NCBI GenBank assembly: GCA_016296505.1
Contig: JAEDJD010000014.1
Span: 1 to 54,712, forward strand
Source: Oscillospiraceae bacterium
GTDB lineage: Bacteria > Bacillota > Clostridia > Oscillospirales > Ruminococcaceae
Reading direction: 5' to 3'
Length of the DNA stretch: 54,712 nucleotides
Position numbers and translations under genes: made by a program. The notes under the pieces are model-generated. The model was not told the origin of the DNA. It made no database searches and saw only the letters and a list, made by a program, of their open reading frames with translations. Positions 7,838 through 16,604 of this stretch are shown in pieces (the first letter of the stretch is position 1; each line of letters begins with the position of its first letter).

Positions 7838-8707
7838 ATGATCTACATCAGTCAGGATGATACCTATGCAACCCTTGCATACAGCATCAGTCTGCTGCTC
7901 GGCGGCGTGCTCAGCACATGGATCGCAGACAAATTCTTTCAGATTCCATTCAAAGAAAAATGTGCTGAGCTGACGTTTCCGGTCATGCTGTTCGTAATTC
8001 TGGCGGCAATTTTCTGGAATCTTTCCACCTGTTTTCTATTCACTTCTGATGCGGGCAGATTCCCACGCTATTACGGAAAAATGTTCACACTTTCCACCTT
8101 ACAGCTCATCGGTATCTCGTGGCTGACTCCAATCGCTGAGGAACTGATTTTTCGCTTTTCTATTCTGAGTCTGCTGCGCGGCAAAAGCCGCGATCCACTC
8201 CGAAATGCGGGCGCAGTATTGATCACCGCAATTCTGTTTACCATTCCACACCTGCTCGCCGGCACATCAGCTGTACTCGATTTATTTCTCTTTGGATGTA
8301 TCACCGGGTTTATCCTGATCAGAACCAGCAGTATTGTCTATCCGATCTGTTTTCATTTTGTAGCCAATCTGACGACAATGCTTGCTTATAACAAGCTTTC
8401 CCATGCCACGAATAAGGACTGGCTCTGGATCACGCTGCCGCTTGCGGTATGTTTCCTCGGCGGCATGATGATTGCGACAGCCAGACAGGAATCCGATACA
8501 GATGAATCCGAAGAAGCGCCATCGGAAACAGCAGCGACGGAAGAAAACACGAATACAGCGATCCCCGAATCGTCAGGCTCTGAAAAGAAAAAAACTGCCG
8601 AACCCATTCAGACATATACGGATCTTGATGACGAAGATGACTTCGATGAATTTGACGGATATGAAAACGAATATGAAGACGCGCTCGATGATACAGACGA
8701 TGAATGA
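7838..8707 (+). CDS. CPBP-family intramembrane metalloprotease (Abi type)
   Basis: 289 residues from the first ATG, but the gene probably starts earlier. The in-frame sequence from 7751 reads IKESKFLHDTVKAITLLLAGFIPLLLAVC and would complete the first membrane helix. A strong AAAGGGGG lies 7 bases before 7751, where the codon is ATC rather than ATG. The protein has several membrane segments and all CPBP motifs: EELIFR, FTIPHLL and HFVAN, the Glu and His metal and catalytic residues of CAAX-protease-like enzymes. After the last helix (about residue 215) comes a roughly 70-residue Glu/Asp-rich cytoplasmic tail. Substrate unknown; family roles include bacteriocin self-immunity and protein processing. 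Confidence 0.85.
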   Translation: MIYISQDDTYATLAYSISLLLGGVLSTWIADKFFQIPFKEKCAELTFPVMLFVILAAIFWNLSTCFLFTSDAGRFPRYYGKMFTLSTLQLIGISWLTPIAEELIFRFSILSLLRGKSRDPLRNAGAVLITAILFTIPHLLAGTSAVLDLFLFGCITGFILIRTSSIVYPICFHFVANLTTMLAYNKLSHATNKDWLWITLPLAVCFLGGMMIATARQESDTDESEEAPSETAATEENTNTAIPESSGSEKKKTAEPIQTYTDLDDEDDFDEFDGYENEYEDALDDTDDE

Positions 8708-8748
8708 GTATATGATCTGATATGCAACCGACCAAAAAGGAGCAGAAA

Positions 8749-9606
8749 ATGTCCGATACGCTTGTGATTCTCACACCTGCGAAAATCAATCTTTCGCTGG
8801 ATATCACTGGAAAACTGCCGAACGGCTATCATACTATGCGCAGCGTCTTTCAGACGGTCGGCATTTATGATACGCTGACACTGCGCAGAACTGCGCCCGA
8901 TCTTCCCATGACGCTGACCTGTGACGCACCGGATGTCCCTTGCGACGAACGCAATCTCGTCTGGAAAGCGGCAGTCAAGCTGCTCGGAGAGCATCCGCAC
9001 GGTCTTGCGATCCATCTCGAAAAGAAAATTCCCTCGCAAGCAGGAATGGGAGGCGGCAGCTCGGATTGTGCCGCAGCACTCATGGGCATTCGCAAGCTGT
9101 TTGCGCTTTCTATTTCCGATACAGAGCTTCACGCAATCGCGGCGTCGCTCGGCGCAGACTGTGCATTTTTCCTATCCGGCGGCACCTGCTATGCAGGCGG
9201 TATCGGTGAACAGATTACACCGCTGCCGAATTTGCCGCGCTATCCGCTTGTAATCGCAAAGGGTACGCAGGGCATCTCTACGCCGGAAGCGTACCGCAGA
9301 CTGGACGCCGTTCAGACGTCGCTGCCCAATCATACAGACAATGTGCTCGACGCGCTCAAAAAAGACGCCGATACATTGTTTTCGGTTTGTGGAAATCATT
9401 TTGACGCGATTACCGATCTTTCAGAGGTCGAAGCGATCCGCAAAATCATGCGTGCACACGGGCTGAATCCCGTACTATCCGGCAGCGGAGCAGCTGTCTT
9501 TGCCGGATGCAGCGAGCCGCAGCGTGCAGAACTCTGTGCGCAGGCGCTGCACGCCGCAGGACTCTCCTTTGTCACCGTCACAGAAATCGTGCCGGCTGAA
9601 TCGTAA
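8749..9606 (+). CDS. ispE: 4-diphosphocytidyl-2-C-methyl-D-erythritol kinase
   Basis: 285 residues from the ATG at 8749, which follows AAAAAGGAGC; an in-frame ATG at 8722 has no binding site. IspE phosphorylates CDP-methylerythritol in the non-mevalonate isoprenoid pathway. The GHMP kinase motifs are present: TPAKINLSLDITGKLPNGYH at the N-terminus, the ATP loop PSQAGMGGGSSDCAAAL, and the C-terminal LSGSGAAVFAG. It is a cytoplasmic enzyme. It follows the CPBP gene by 41 bases and precedes bioY by 30, so a shared transcript is likely. Confidence 0.95.
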   Translation: MSDTLVILTPAKINLSLDITGKLPNGYHTMRSVFQTVGIYDTLTLRRTAPDLPMTLTCDAPDVPCDERNLVWKAAVKLLGEHPHGLAIHLEKKIPSQAGMGGGSSDCAAALMGIRKLFALSISDTELHAIAASLGADCAFFLSGGTCYAGGIGEQITPLPNLPRYPLVIAKGTQGISTPEAYRRLDAVQTSLPNHTDNVLDALKKDADTLFSVCGNHFDAITDLSEVEAIRKIMRAHGLNPVLSGSGAAVFAGCSEPQRAELCAQALHAAGLSFVTVTEIVPAES

Positions 9607-9636
9607 AACAAATTCACATAAAAAGGAGTATTTCCA

Positions 9637-10191
9637 ATGAAACATAAATACATTCCGACGCAAAAACTCCGCACTGTTGATCTGGCATATATTGCAGTCG
9701 GCGCAGCACTCATGGCGATTTGCGCATGGATATCCATTCCGCTGACCGTCCCCATCACGCTGCAAACTTTCGCTGTCTTTTTCATTCTCGCCGCACTCGG
9801 CGGAAAACGTGGCATCTGCTCCATACTCGTTTATATTCTGCTCGGTGCAGTGGGAATGCCGGTTTTTTCGCATTTTTCATCTGGAATCGGCACGCTGCTT
9901 GGCAATACCGGCGGCTATATCCTCGGCTTTCTTTGGATGGGCATTGTTTATCTTGTGCTGACCAATTGGTTTGGCAGAAAGCTGTCTGTTCAGATCATTG
10001 CCTTTCTTCTCGGACTTTCTCTCTGCTATATATCCGGCACTGCATGGTTCATGTATGTCTATGCCAAAACAAACGAGGCAGTCAGTCTGATTACCGTGCT
10101 TACATGGTGTGTATTCCCTTTTATTCTTCCTGATTTGATTCAGCTCGGACTGGCTCTGACGATTGCAAGGCGGATCCAGCCGATGACATGA
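9637..10191 (+). CDS. bioY: BioY biotin transporter S-component
   Basis: 184 residues with six predicted membrane helices. The N-terminal LAYIAVGAALMAICAWISIPL, VPITLQTFAVFFILAALGG and the GGYILGF segment are typical of BioY. BioY is the substrate-binding subunit of energy-coupling-factor biotin transporters and works with a shared EcfAAT module encoded elsewhere. AAAAAGGAG lies 9 bases before the ATG. No BirA-type operator was recognised upstream, and it probably reads through from ispE. Confidence 0.93.
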   Translation: MKHKYIPTQKLRTVDLAYIAVGAALMAICAWISIPLTVPITLQTFAVFFILAALGGKRGICSILVYILLGAVGMPVFSHFSSGIGTLLGNTGGYILGFLWMGIVYLVLTNWFGRKLSVQIIAFLLGLSLCYISGTAWFMYVYAKTNEAVSLITVLTWCVFPFILPDLIQLGLALTIARRIQPMT

Positions 10192-10204
10192 TCCATAAGC
10201 TGCG

Positions 10205-10232
10205 AAATCCACTCAAATATGAGTGGATTTTC
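10205..10232 (+). terminator. Intrinsic terminator after bioY
   Basis: AAATCCACTCA (10205-10215) and its complement at 10219-10230 form a tight hairpin ending in TTTTCT, 14 bases after the bioY stop. Confidence 0.75.
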
Positions 10233-10269
10233 TCATGCCTCATACAGCGTCGTTATCATTCCATATGAA

Positions 10270-10309
10270 AAGCCGCGAATCTCAGCGTATACTGCGATTC
10301 GCGGCTTGA
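10270..10309. terminator. Second hairpin between convergent genes
   Basis: AAGCCGCGAATC (10270-10281) pairs with GATTCGCGGCTT (10296-10307). It lies between bioY and the convergent GH43 gene and is A/T flanked, so it could stop transcription from either side. Confidence 0.55.
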
Positions 10310-10411
10310 TTCATTTCACATTCCGACACGCAGGGTTCAGGCAGATTTCCGATCTGTTGAAGGGGGAACAAATCAAAAATCCAACCGTGCTAGCCTGTGT
10401 GTATCATCCAA

Positions 10412-12928
10412 TTATTTGCCCTCGTGGAAGAAGTTCGGCAGAGCGTCATAGACATAGTGCCGGACGATGCCCCACCAGTGCGTTTCATTCGGTGCCTCAA
10501 GGAAATAGAGGTTACCCTTTGAGAAGTCGCTTGTGTAGGTAAAACGCTTGGTATCGTTTTTCAGCTCGTTCATCAGCGGAACCATATTGCCGTATGCAAT
10601 ATCCTCGGTACCGGTTGCCGCAAAGACATAGTAATCATCCTTCTGATAACCGCCCTTGTCGATTGCAGCCTGAATTGCACCTGCACCGCCCCAGCAGTGA
10701 CCGGAAAGCGGCATATAATATGCGCAGATATCGAGGTTATTGATGAGCATATTCCATGTAGAACCGCCGCCCATTGAGAAGCCGCCGTAACCACGATGGA
10801 AACGCGAAGCCTTGAGGTCTTCCAGAGAGGTAGATTCTGCAAAAGTAGAATACTTGCCTTCAATATACGGAATAATGGTCTGACGCATTTCATTCCAGAC
10901 ATCGCCAGCGCCGTCCGGACAATTATTGAAGGTCGGCGTTACAACAATCATCGGCTCAATCACACCATCTGCAATCATGTTGTCAAGCATAACATCAATG
11001 TTGATATTATTATCATTGAAGCAGGTTTCCTCAGATTCACCGCCGCCATGCATCAAGTAGAAAACATTATATTTTTTGCTTTCATCATAGCCGTAGGGAA
11101 TATAAACATACATTTTCTTATTGCCGTTGATGCCAGAGTAGTATTCTGTAATCACCTGACCATGATTTGCGGGCTGATCCTTAAAATAGTTATGACCATT
11201 TTGTTCAGGCGCCCTAAAGAACTTCATGTTCTCCTGATATTCATATGGCGCATATTCCGGCTCATCCGGTTCAACCTTTTCCGGATACTGATTGGTCTGA
11301 CCGCTCAGATACTGCACATACCAGTCGATATCGTCTCGCTCGAGTTTGTTATTGCAGTTGACGTCAGCAGCCTTGATCGTAGTCTTATTGGTTTCCTGCT
11401 GGGTCAGCATTTTCTTTGCATAGGAATAATCAGCCGCGTCGATCACGCCGTCGCCATTGACATCGCCGAGGATACCGGAATCTTTATTCTTTGTATAGAC
11501 GCCGCCGAATTCATCAACGATCTGACCCGGTATTGTACCGGTATTACCGTTTTCCACGAACTGCCACCAGTCTACATTAAAGAGATAGCTTTCACCGCCA
11601 GAGAAGCGCAAATACAGGTCATGCGTACCGGTTGCACCGGCACAGCTTCCAGAAACGGTTTCCCATTCCTGCCAGTCGCCTGTTACAGGAACGGTTGCCG
11701 TACCAACAATCGGACCATCCACCGCGTCCAGATGCAATTCGATCTTACCGCCGCTTCCAGCAGAAGAAACTGACGCATAGAAATCAGAAGCACCCTTTTC
11801 ACCGAAGTCAACGCCACTAATTCTAACATAGTCGCCGTTTTCGATATAACCGATTGCCAGCGTACCGGCTTCAATCTTTTCAGTCTTGATACCAGACGAC
11901 CAGCTCATCGTTTCCGCTTCGACACGCTGATACGGATTCAAAAGCTCAAGCTGTTCCGGACCCTTATCGGTTGGCTGAATCAACGGAATCGTACCATCCG
12001 GATTATAAGTAAACTCGTCGACGCAAGCGCTGCGGTTGAATGTACCGCCGCCCGGCAAGCCGTTCTTATGGTAGAAGAAATATGAATGATCTTTGTAATC
12101 AACAATGCCGCCGTGCGTTGTAAAGCAGTTGAGCGTCTTCATGATCTGACCACGGTACGTCCACGGACCGGTAATAGACGGCGCTGTGGAATACGCCTGA
12201 CTCTCGCCGCTGTCGCTGCCGCAGAAAGCAGCATAGACGAGATAATAGAGGTCATTGCGCTTATAGACCCATGGACCTTCGCCATAGGCGCTCGTCTTAC
12301 TGCTTGGACCGAATGCCGCTTCTGTCATATCAAACTTCTGAATCGGACCGTCCAGTGTGATCATATCCTCTTTCAGCTTGACATAGTAGCAAGTCGGATT
12401 GCCGAACATAAGCCACGCCTGACCGTCGTCGTCAATAAAGACTGTCGGATCAATGTAGTCCCAGTTCGGGCCGCAAAGCGGCTTGCCGAGAACATCCTTA
12501 TACGGTCCCTCTGGGCTATCGGCGACTGCAACGCCGATCGCTCTGGCGCTTGTAGTTGTGGTAAAGTAGAAGTAATACTTACCATTGCGTTCAATACACT
12601 GCGAAGCCCAAGCATTATTCTCAGAGCACCATGAGAATTCATCGTCCTCCAGAATTCTGCCGCGATCGGTCCAGTTCTGCATATCCTTTGTAGAAAAGCA
12701 CTGCCAACCGTTCATGTAGTAGAAGTCGTTTTCGCCCTCGCGATCTGATCCAGTGAATACATAAAGTTCATCACCGATGACAAGTGGTGCAGGGTCGGGC
12801 GTAAAACTTGTCTGCACAATAGGATTCTGGGCAGAGGCATCCAGCACGCTTGTCTGTCCAATTGCCGCCAGACAGATCACAGCTGAAACTGCTAGACTGA
12901 TTCGGATTTTCTTTTTGATTGATTTCAT
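10412..12928 (-). CDS. Cellulosomal GH43-CBM6-dockerin-CE1 hemicellulase
   Basis: 838 residues, secreted (signal peptide ends near ASA33). Residues about 35-325 form a GH43 five-blade propeller with the catalytic set Asp45 (PDPAP), Asp160 (YIDPTV) and Glu217 (GEGPW), suggesting arabinofuranosidase or xylosidase activity. Residues about 330-453 are a CBM6 (RVEAET at the start, DWWQF at the end). Residues 485-548 are a type I dockerin (GDVNGDGVIDAADYS plus DVNCNNKLERDDID) for docking to a cellulosome. Residues about 563-838 are a CE1 esterase with the nucleophile in GFSMGGG near residue 718 and a late His in NETHWW, probably a feruloyl or acetyl-xylan esterase. The protein would remove side groups from arabinoxylan with two enzymes on one chain. 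The start follows GGGGGAAACTGT. Confidence 0.93.
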   Translation of the reverse strand: MKSIKKKIRISLAVSAVICLAAIGQTSVLDASAQNPIVQTSFTPDPAPLVIGDELYVFTGSDREGENDFYYMNGWQCFSTKDMQNWTDRGRILEDDEFSWCSENNAWASQCIERNGKYYFYFTTTTSARAIGVAVADSPEGPYKDVLGKPLCGPNWDYIDPTVFIDDDGQAWLMFGNPTCYYVKLKEDMITLDGPIQKFDMTEAAFGPSSKTSAYGEGPWVYKRNDLYYLVYAAFCGSDSGESQAYSTAPSITGPWTYRGQIMKTLNCFTTHGGIVDYKDHSYFFYHKNGLPGGGTFNRSACVDEFTYNPDGTIPLIQPTDKGPEQLELLNPYQRVEAETMSWSSGIKTEKIEAGTLAIGYIENGDYVRISGVDFGEKGASDFYASVSSAGSGGKIELHLDAVDGPIVGTATVPVTGDWQEWETVSGSCAGATGTHDLYLRFSGGESYLFNVDWWQFVENGNTGTIPGQIVDEFGGVYTKNKDSGILGDVNGDGVIDAADYSYAKKMLTQQETNKTTIKAADVNCNNKLERDDIDWYVQYLSGQTNQYPEKVEPDEPEYAPYEYQENMKFFRAPEQNGHNYFKDQPANHGQVITEYYSGINGNKKMYVYIPYGYDESKKYNVFYLMHGGGESEETCFNDNNINIDVMLDNMIADGVIEPMIVVTPTFNNCPDGAGDVWNEMRQTIIPYIEGKYSTFAESTSLEDLKASRFHRGYGGFSMGGGSTWNMLINNLDICAYYMPLSGHCWGGAGAIQAAIDKGGYQKDDYYVFAATGTEDIAYGNMVPLMNELKNDTKRFTYTSDFSKGNLYFLEAPNETHWWGIVRHYVYDALPNFFHEGK

Positions 12929-12961
12929 ACAGTTTCCCCCAAAGTATATATTTGTACTATC

Positions 12962-12990
12962 ATTATAACTTGCCTGATGTACGAATTCAA
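12962..12990 (-). promoter_or_regulatory. Sigma-A promoter of the GH43-CE1 gene
   Basis: On the minus strand TTGAAT, a 17-base spacer and TATAAT, 34 bases before the start codon. Confidence 0.75.
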
Positions 12991-13081
12991 TGTGTAATCA
13001 CAAGAAAAACTAGATAAAACGCATACATTCAAAGCAGCTGATATGTACGTTTATTTCAATACAAGTTATACGCAGAGTTGT

Positions 13082-13121
13082 CCATAAAAAGCGCCGCCTC
13101 AGCAGACGCATCGAGGCGGCG
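13082..13121 (-). terminator. Terminator of the queuosine operon
   Basis: Read on the minus strand, CGCCGCCTC and GAGGCGGCG form a 9-bp GC stem followed by CTTTTTATGG, about 70 bases past the queF stop. Confidence 0.8.
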
Positions 13122-13189
13122 TTTCCAGTTTCTTTCTCATATCAGACTGATACTTGTATTGTAGCATCAGCCAATTTCACACATTCGTT

Positions 13190-13678
13190 TTATCGGTTAT
13201 CGACTGCTTCCGGATAGAGGTCGTGGTGTATCAGACGTTCCCACGCGACCTGCTCCCACTTTGTTCCTTTCATACCATAATTGCAGTAAGGGTCGATCGA
13301 GATGCCGCCGCGCGGCAGAAATTTTCCCCAGACCTCGATGTATGCAGGTTCCATGAGTTGAATCAGATCGTTCATGATGATGTTGACGCAGTCCTCATGG
13401 AAATCGCCGTGATTGCGGAAGCTGAACAGATACAGCTTGAGCGATTTGCTCTCGACCATCTTGACGCGCGGCACATAGGAGATATAAATCGTCGCAAAAT
13501 CCGGCTGACCGGTAATCGGGCAGAGACTCGTAAACTCCGGACAGTTGAACTTGACGAAATATTCGCGATCCGGATGCTTATTCTCAAAGGTTTCCAGTAC
13601 CGAAGGGTCATAGTTCTGCGGATATTTGGTATGCTGATTGCCGAGAAGCGTCATGCCTTCTCTTTCACGTTCGCTCAT
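13190..13678 (-). CDS. queF: NADPH-dependent 7-cyano-7-deazaguanine (preQ0) reductase
   Basis: 162 residues, the short unimodular QueF type. It reduces preQ0 to preQ1, the last step before insertion into tRNA. Diagnostic segments are FTSLCPITGQPDFATIYISY, with the nucleophilic cysteine, and SLKLYLFSFRNHGDFHEDCVN, with the QueF Glu/Ser-Lys pocket. Last gene of the operon; 15 bases separate it from queC, and GGAGAA lies before its ATG. Confidence 0.95.
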   Translation of the reverse strand: MSEREREGMTLLGNQHTKYPQNYDPSVLETFENKHPDREYFVKFNCPEFTSLCPITGQPDFATIYISYVPRVKMVESKSLKLYLFSFRNHGDFHEDCVNIIMNDLIQLMEPAYIEVWGKFLPRGGISIDPYCNYGMKGTKWEQVAWERLIHHDLYPEAVDNR

Positions 13679-13693
13679 GATAGAATTCTCCTT

Positions 13694-14380
13694 TTATTTG
13701 ATGGTCAGCGCAGGATCTTCTACGCCATTTTCAGCAAAAGCCGCCGCACGGTCGCGGCAGGTACCGCAGAGACCGCAGGGCTGTTCGCCGCCCTCATAGC
13801 AGCTCCATGTCAGTTCATACGGCGCGTGCAGGCGCAGCCCTTCCGCAACGACATCCGCTTTTGTCTTGCCGACAAACGGTGCTTCCACACGAAGCTGACG
13901 CCCACTGCCGAGAGAGATCGCCCGATTGATCGCGTCATTGAAATCCTGACTGCAATCGGGATAAGCGCTGCCAGCCGCGTCGTCGGCGTGTGCGCCGTAA
14001 TAGATGACTTCACAATCATGCGAAAGCGCAATGCTTGCCGCCGAGGAGAGGAACAGCCCATTCCGAAACGGCACGTAGGTCGAAACAGGTTTTCCATTCG
14101 TATCGCCAAGCTGCTCCACATAGCTTTCCTTGGGAATTTCCTGACTGCTTCCTTTCAGAAGCGAGCAATCGGAATCCGCAAAAATTGCTGCAAGATCGAG
14201 CGTTTGCAGCTTCACGCCGTAATGGGCTGCGATGGCGTTTGCCGCGTCGATTTCCCTTGTATGTTTCTGTCCATAGCTGACGGACAGTGCAATTACCTCG
14301 TCCGCGCCGTATTTCTCGATCGCAAGCGCCAGACAGGTCGTACTGTCCAGACCGCCGCTGAATAAAACCAACGCTTTCAT
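13694..14380 (-). CDS. queC: 7-cyano-7-deazaguanine synthase
   Basis: 228 residues. QueC converts 7-carboxy-7-deazaguanine to preQ0 with ATP and ammonia. It has the PP-loop LVLFSGGLDSTTCLA at the N-terminus and the zinc-binding cysteine cluster CYEGGEQPCGLCGTCRDR near the C-terminus. Its start overlaps the folE stop by 4 bases, so the two are translationally coupled. Confidence 0.96.
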   Translation of the reverse strand: MKALVLFSGGLDSTTCLALAIEKYGADEVIALSVSYGQKHTREIDAANAIAAHYGVKLQTLDLAAIFADSDCSLLKGSSQEIPKESYVEQLGDTNGKPVSTYVPFRNGLFLSSAASIALSHDCEVIYYGAHADDAAGSAYPDCSQDFNDAINRAISLGSGRQLRVEAPFVGKTKADVVAEGLRLHAPYELTWSCYEGGEQPCGLCGTCRDRAAAFAENGVEDPALTIK

Positions 14381-14946
14381 TTTACACCCTCCGTCAGAAG
14401 TCTTTGCAGATTCCAGTCATCCTGAAATTTTCCGCAGAATGTCTGCGTAACCGTCCGCGCTGAAGCGTTGCGAACGCCGCGCGCGGTCATGCAGCTATGC
14501 GTACCAGCGATTACCACGCCGACATCCGGCGTTCCTGCCGCTTCCATAAGAATCTCCGCAATATCCGAGCCAAGTCTCTCCTGTAATTGCAGCCGCTTTG
14601 CAGCCATATCGCAGATGCGCGCAATCTTAGAGAGTCCAATGACCTTCTTCTGCGGCACATACGCCACATGAACCGACATATCATACATCAGCGCCATATG
14701 ATGTTCGCAGCAGGAAAACACTTCGATATCGCGTACAACCACGGGACCTGCATTTTTCGGCGCTTCAAAAGTCTTGCCGAACATCTCAGCAATCTCGTGA
14801 TTGGAATAGCCGATACCTTCAAATATTTCCTCATACATCCTTGCAACACGCGCCGGCGTTTCGATCAGACCTTCTCTGTCGGGATTTTCACCGAGTGCGA
14901 CCAAAATGCCGCGGATATGTTCTTCGATTGCCTGTTTATCTATCAT
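14377..14946 (-). CDS. folE: GTP cyclohydrolase I
   Basis: 189 residues. FolE opens GTP to 7,8-dihydroneopterin triphosphate, the starting compound for both folate and queuosine. Zinc-site residues are visible in FSCCEHHMALM and GTHSCMTARGV, and the core reads GLSKIARICDMAAKRLQLQERL. Its place between the queE/GNAT and queC genes suggests it feeds QueD in this operon. The start ATG overlaps the TGA of the frame-restored GNAT gene. Confidence 0.95.
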   Translation of the reverse strand: MIDKQAIEEHIRGILVALGENPDREGLIETPARVARMYEEIFEGIGYSNHEIAEMFGKTFEAPKNAGPVVVRDIEVFSCCEHHMALMYDMSVHVAYVPQKKVIGLSKIARICDMAAKRLQLQERLGSDIAEILMEAAGTPDVGVVIAGTHSCMTARGVRNASARTVTQTFCGKFQDDWNLQRLLTEGVK

Positions 14947-15463
14947 TCTCTCGCCCTTTCCGGATACAGTTCCATATCAATACATTCCCAGACGCTGATT
15001 GGCAATTCGCATTCCCGTCTGCTGAATTCCCGGAATCCGACCGCCTCATAACAATGCTTGGGGGGGGGGCGCTGTCGTTATTGGCAAATACGCCCAGATC
15101 CACACGCGCTGCATGAAGATGCTCTTTGGCATATCTGACGCCAAGACGGAGCATCTCTTTGCCGCAGCCTTTCCCTCTGTATGCGGGATTCAAAATCACA
15201 AAGCCCAACCGGACAGAAGCGTTGTCATCCTCCCGTGGATAGCGGATGATAAAATGCCCGATCACATGATTTTCCTCGTCAAGCGCCGTCAGCGGAAAGA
15301 ATCTGCCCGTCCGGATCTGTGGCGCATAGTTTTCGTTGATATCCTGTGCAGTCAGCGGAAATTTGTTGAAACGATCCGCAGACCATTGATACAATTCCTT
15401 TTCGGATTTCAGCCATTGACAGATGATTCCGGCGTCAGCTTGTTCATATGCTCGCAGCTTCAT
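14943..15463 (-). pseudogene. GNAT acetyltransferase, frameshifted at a run of ten C
   Basis: The N-terminal part is a normal GNAT enzyme: LGFVILNPAYRGKGCGKEMLRLGVRYA contains the acetyl-CoA loop R-G-x-G-x-G/A. After NNDSA a run of ten C on the minus strand (15060-15069) throws the frame, giving a nonsense tail that ends at 14936. With nine C the frame continues KHCYEAVGFREFSRRE to WECIDMELYPERARE and stops at TGA 14943-14945, overlapping the folE ATG exactly as expected for a coupled operon gene. I therefore give the restored limits. Slippage could be a sequencing error, a mutation or a phase switch. The acetylated substrate is unknown. Confidence 0.8.
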
Positions 15464-15514
15464 TTGATTTCTCCTTCATATGTCATTGCGATTCCGGCTA
15501 TTCGCTGTTTATGA

Positions 15515-16180
15515 TTACACACCTCTTGCCATCGGATCCCAGATGAACTTATGCAGCTGTAATTGCAGCCGGAAACTGCCCATACGCTGTTCTTTCATGA
15601 TTTCCACCATTTCTGCAGGATCAATGCGCCCGAATACGGGACTCAGATACAGTGCGCACTGCGGCTGATACTGCTCTGCAATCTCCTTGGCGCGGAATAC
15701 GTCCGCACGCGATCCGCAAACGAATTTTACGCAATCGCATTCACGCAGCAGCGCGAAATTTTCCGTGCACATATGCTGTTCCATTCCGCTCGACGGCAGC
15801 TTATAATCCATAGTAAAGACAGCGCCGCAGTCATAAAACGATTTCAGCGGCACAGCACCGTTGGTTTCGACCTCAACACGCAGTCCCATTTCACCGAGCC
15901 GCCGCATCACATCGAGGATGTTCTCCTGTAAAAGCGGCTCGCCGCCGGTCAACGTGACATTCCGCACGCCCTGCGAAATGGCTGCCTCTGCAATTTCACC
16001 AATCCGGCACAGCGGCACAGTATCATACGGCGCGTCTTGTCCGCAAGCCCATGCCGTATCACACCACTCACAGCGCAGATTACAGCCTGCAAACCGCAGA
16101 AACAACGCAAGCTCGCCGGCACATTTTCCTTCGCCGTTGATGCTGATAAAATGTTCCGCAAGCTGATACATATTTTCCAT
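15515..16180 (-). CDS. queE: 7-carboxy-7-deazaguanine synthase (radical SAM)
   Basis: 221 residues from the ATG at 16180; GAGGTG sits just upstream, and a longer start at 16222 would overlap queD. QueE rearranges 6-carboxytetrahydropterin to 7-carboxy-7-deazaguanine. The [4Fe-4S] motif is CNLRCEWCDT (a C-x3-C-x2-C cluster), followed by VTLTGGEPLLQ and VEVETNGAVPL, which bind SAM and substrate. Start INGEGKCAGELALFLRFAGC is typical. It begins 4 bases past the queD stop. Confidence 0.95.
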   Translation of the reverse strand: MENMYQLAEHFISINGEGKCAGELALFLRFAGCNLRCEWCDTAWACGQDAPYDTVPLCRIGEIAEAAISQGVRNVTLTGGEPLLQENILDVMRRLGEMGLRVEVETNGAVPLKSFYDCGAVFTMDYKLPSSGMEQHMCTENFALLRECDCVKFVCGSRADVFRAKEIAEQYQPQCALYLSPVFGRIDPAEMVEIMKEQRMGSFRLQLQLHKFIWDPMARGV

Positions 16181-16184
16181 AACA

Positions 16185-16604
16185 TTACACCTCGTAGCTC
16201 GCGCAGTTTTCCGGCGTTTCAAAAACCGTCACACGCAAAACCGGAACACCATCTGCGGACAGTTGCTCATAAAACGCTCGTGCAAAATTTTCGGCTGTCG
16301 GACGGAACGGCACTGCAATCAGCCGAAAGCCCTCGTCCTGCAATGCCGCAAGCGTTGCGGATTTCAGAGAACCGTTTTCATAGATCATCGCATGATCGTA
16401 TGCGTCTGCAAGCGCTCGCACCGCCGCTTTCAGATCGCCGAAATCTATCACCATGCCACGCTTTTCGCCAGTTTGCTGTAAATGCTCCGCGCCAGCCTCG
16501 ACCTCGATCACCCAACGATGGCCGTGCAGATTCGCACATTTTCCGCAATAGCCTTTCAAAAAATGCGCACTATCAAAGGCAGCGGATGTTTTCAGTCTGA
16601 ACAT
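16185..16604 (-). CDS. queD: 6-carboxy-5,6,7,8-tetrahydropterin synthase
   Basis: 139 residues. QueD converts dihydroneopterin triphosphate to 6-carboxytetrahydropterin. Zinc ligands appear in FDSAHFL and NLHGHRW, the catalytic Cys in the intervening CGKCANLHG, and VIDFGDLK plus AYDHAMI complete the family pattern. First gene of the queuosine operon; GGGAGAG precedes the ATG. A structured leader with a terminator separates it from its promoter. Confidence 0.95.
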   Translation of the reverse strand: MFRLKTSAAFDSAHFLKGYCGKCANLHGHRWVIEVEAGAEHLQQTGEKRGMVIDFGDLKAAVRALADAYDHAMIYENGSLKSATLAALQDEGFRLIAVPFRPTAENFARAFYEQLSADGVPVLRVTVFETPENCASYEV

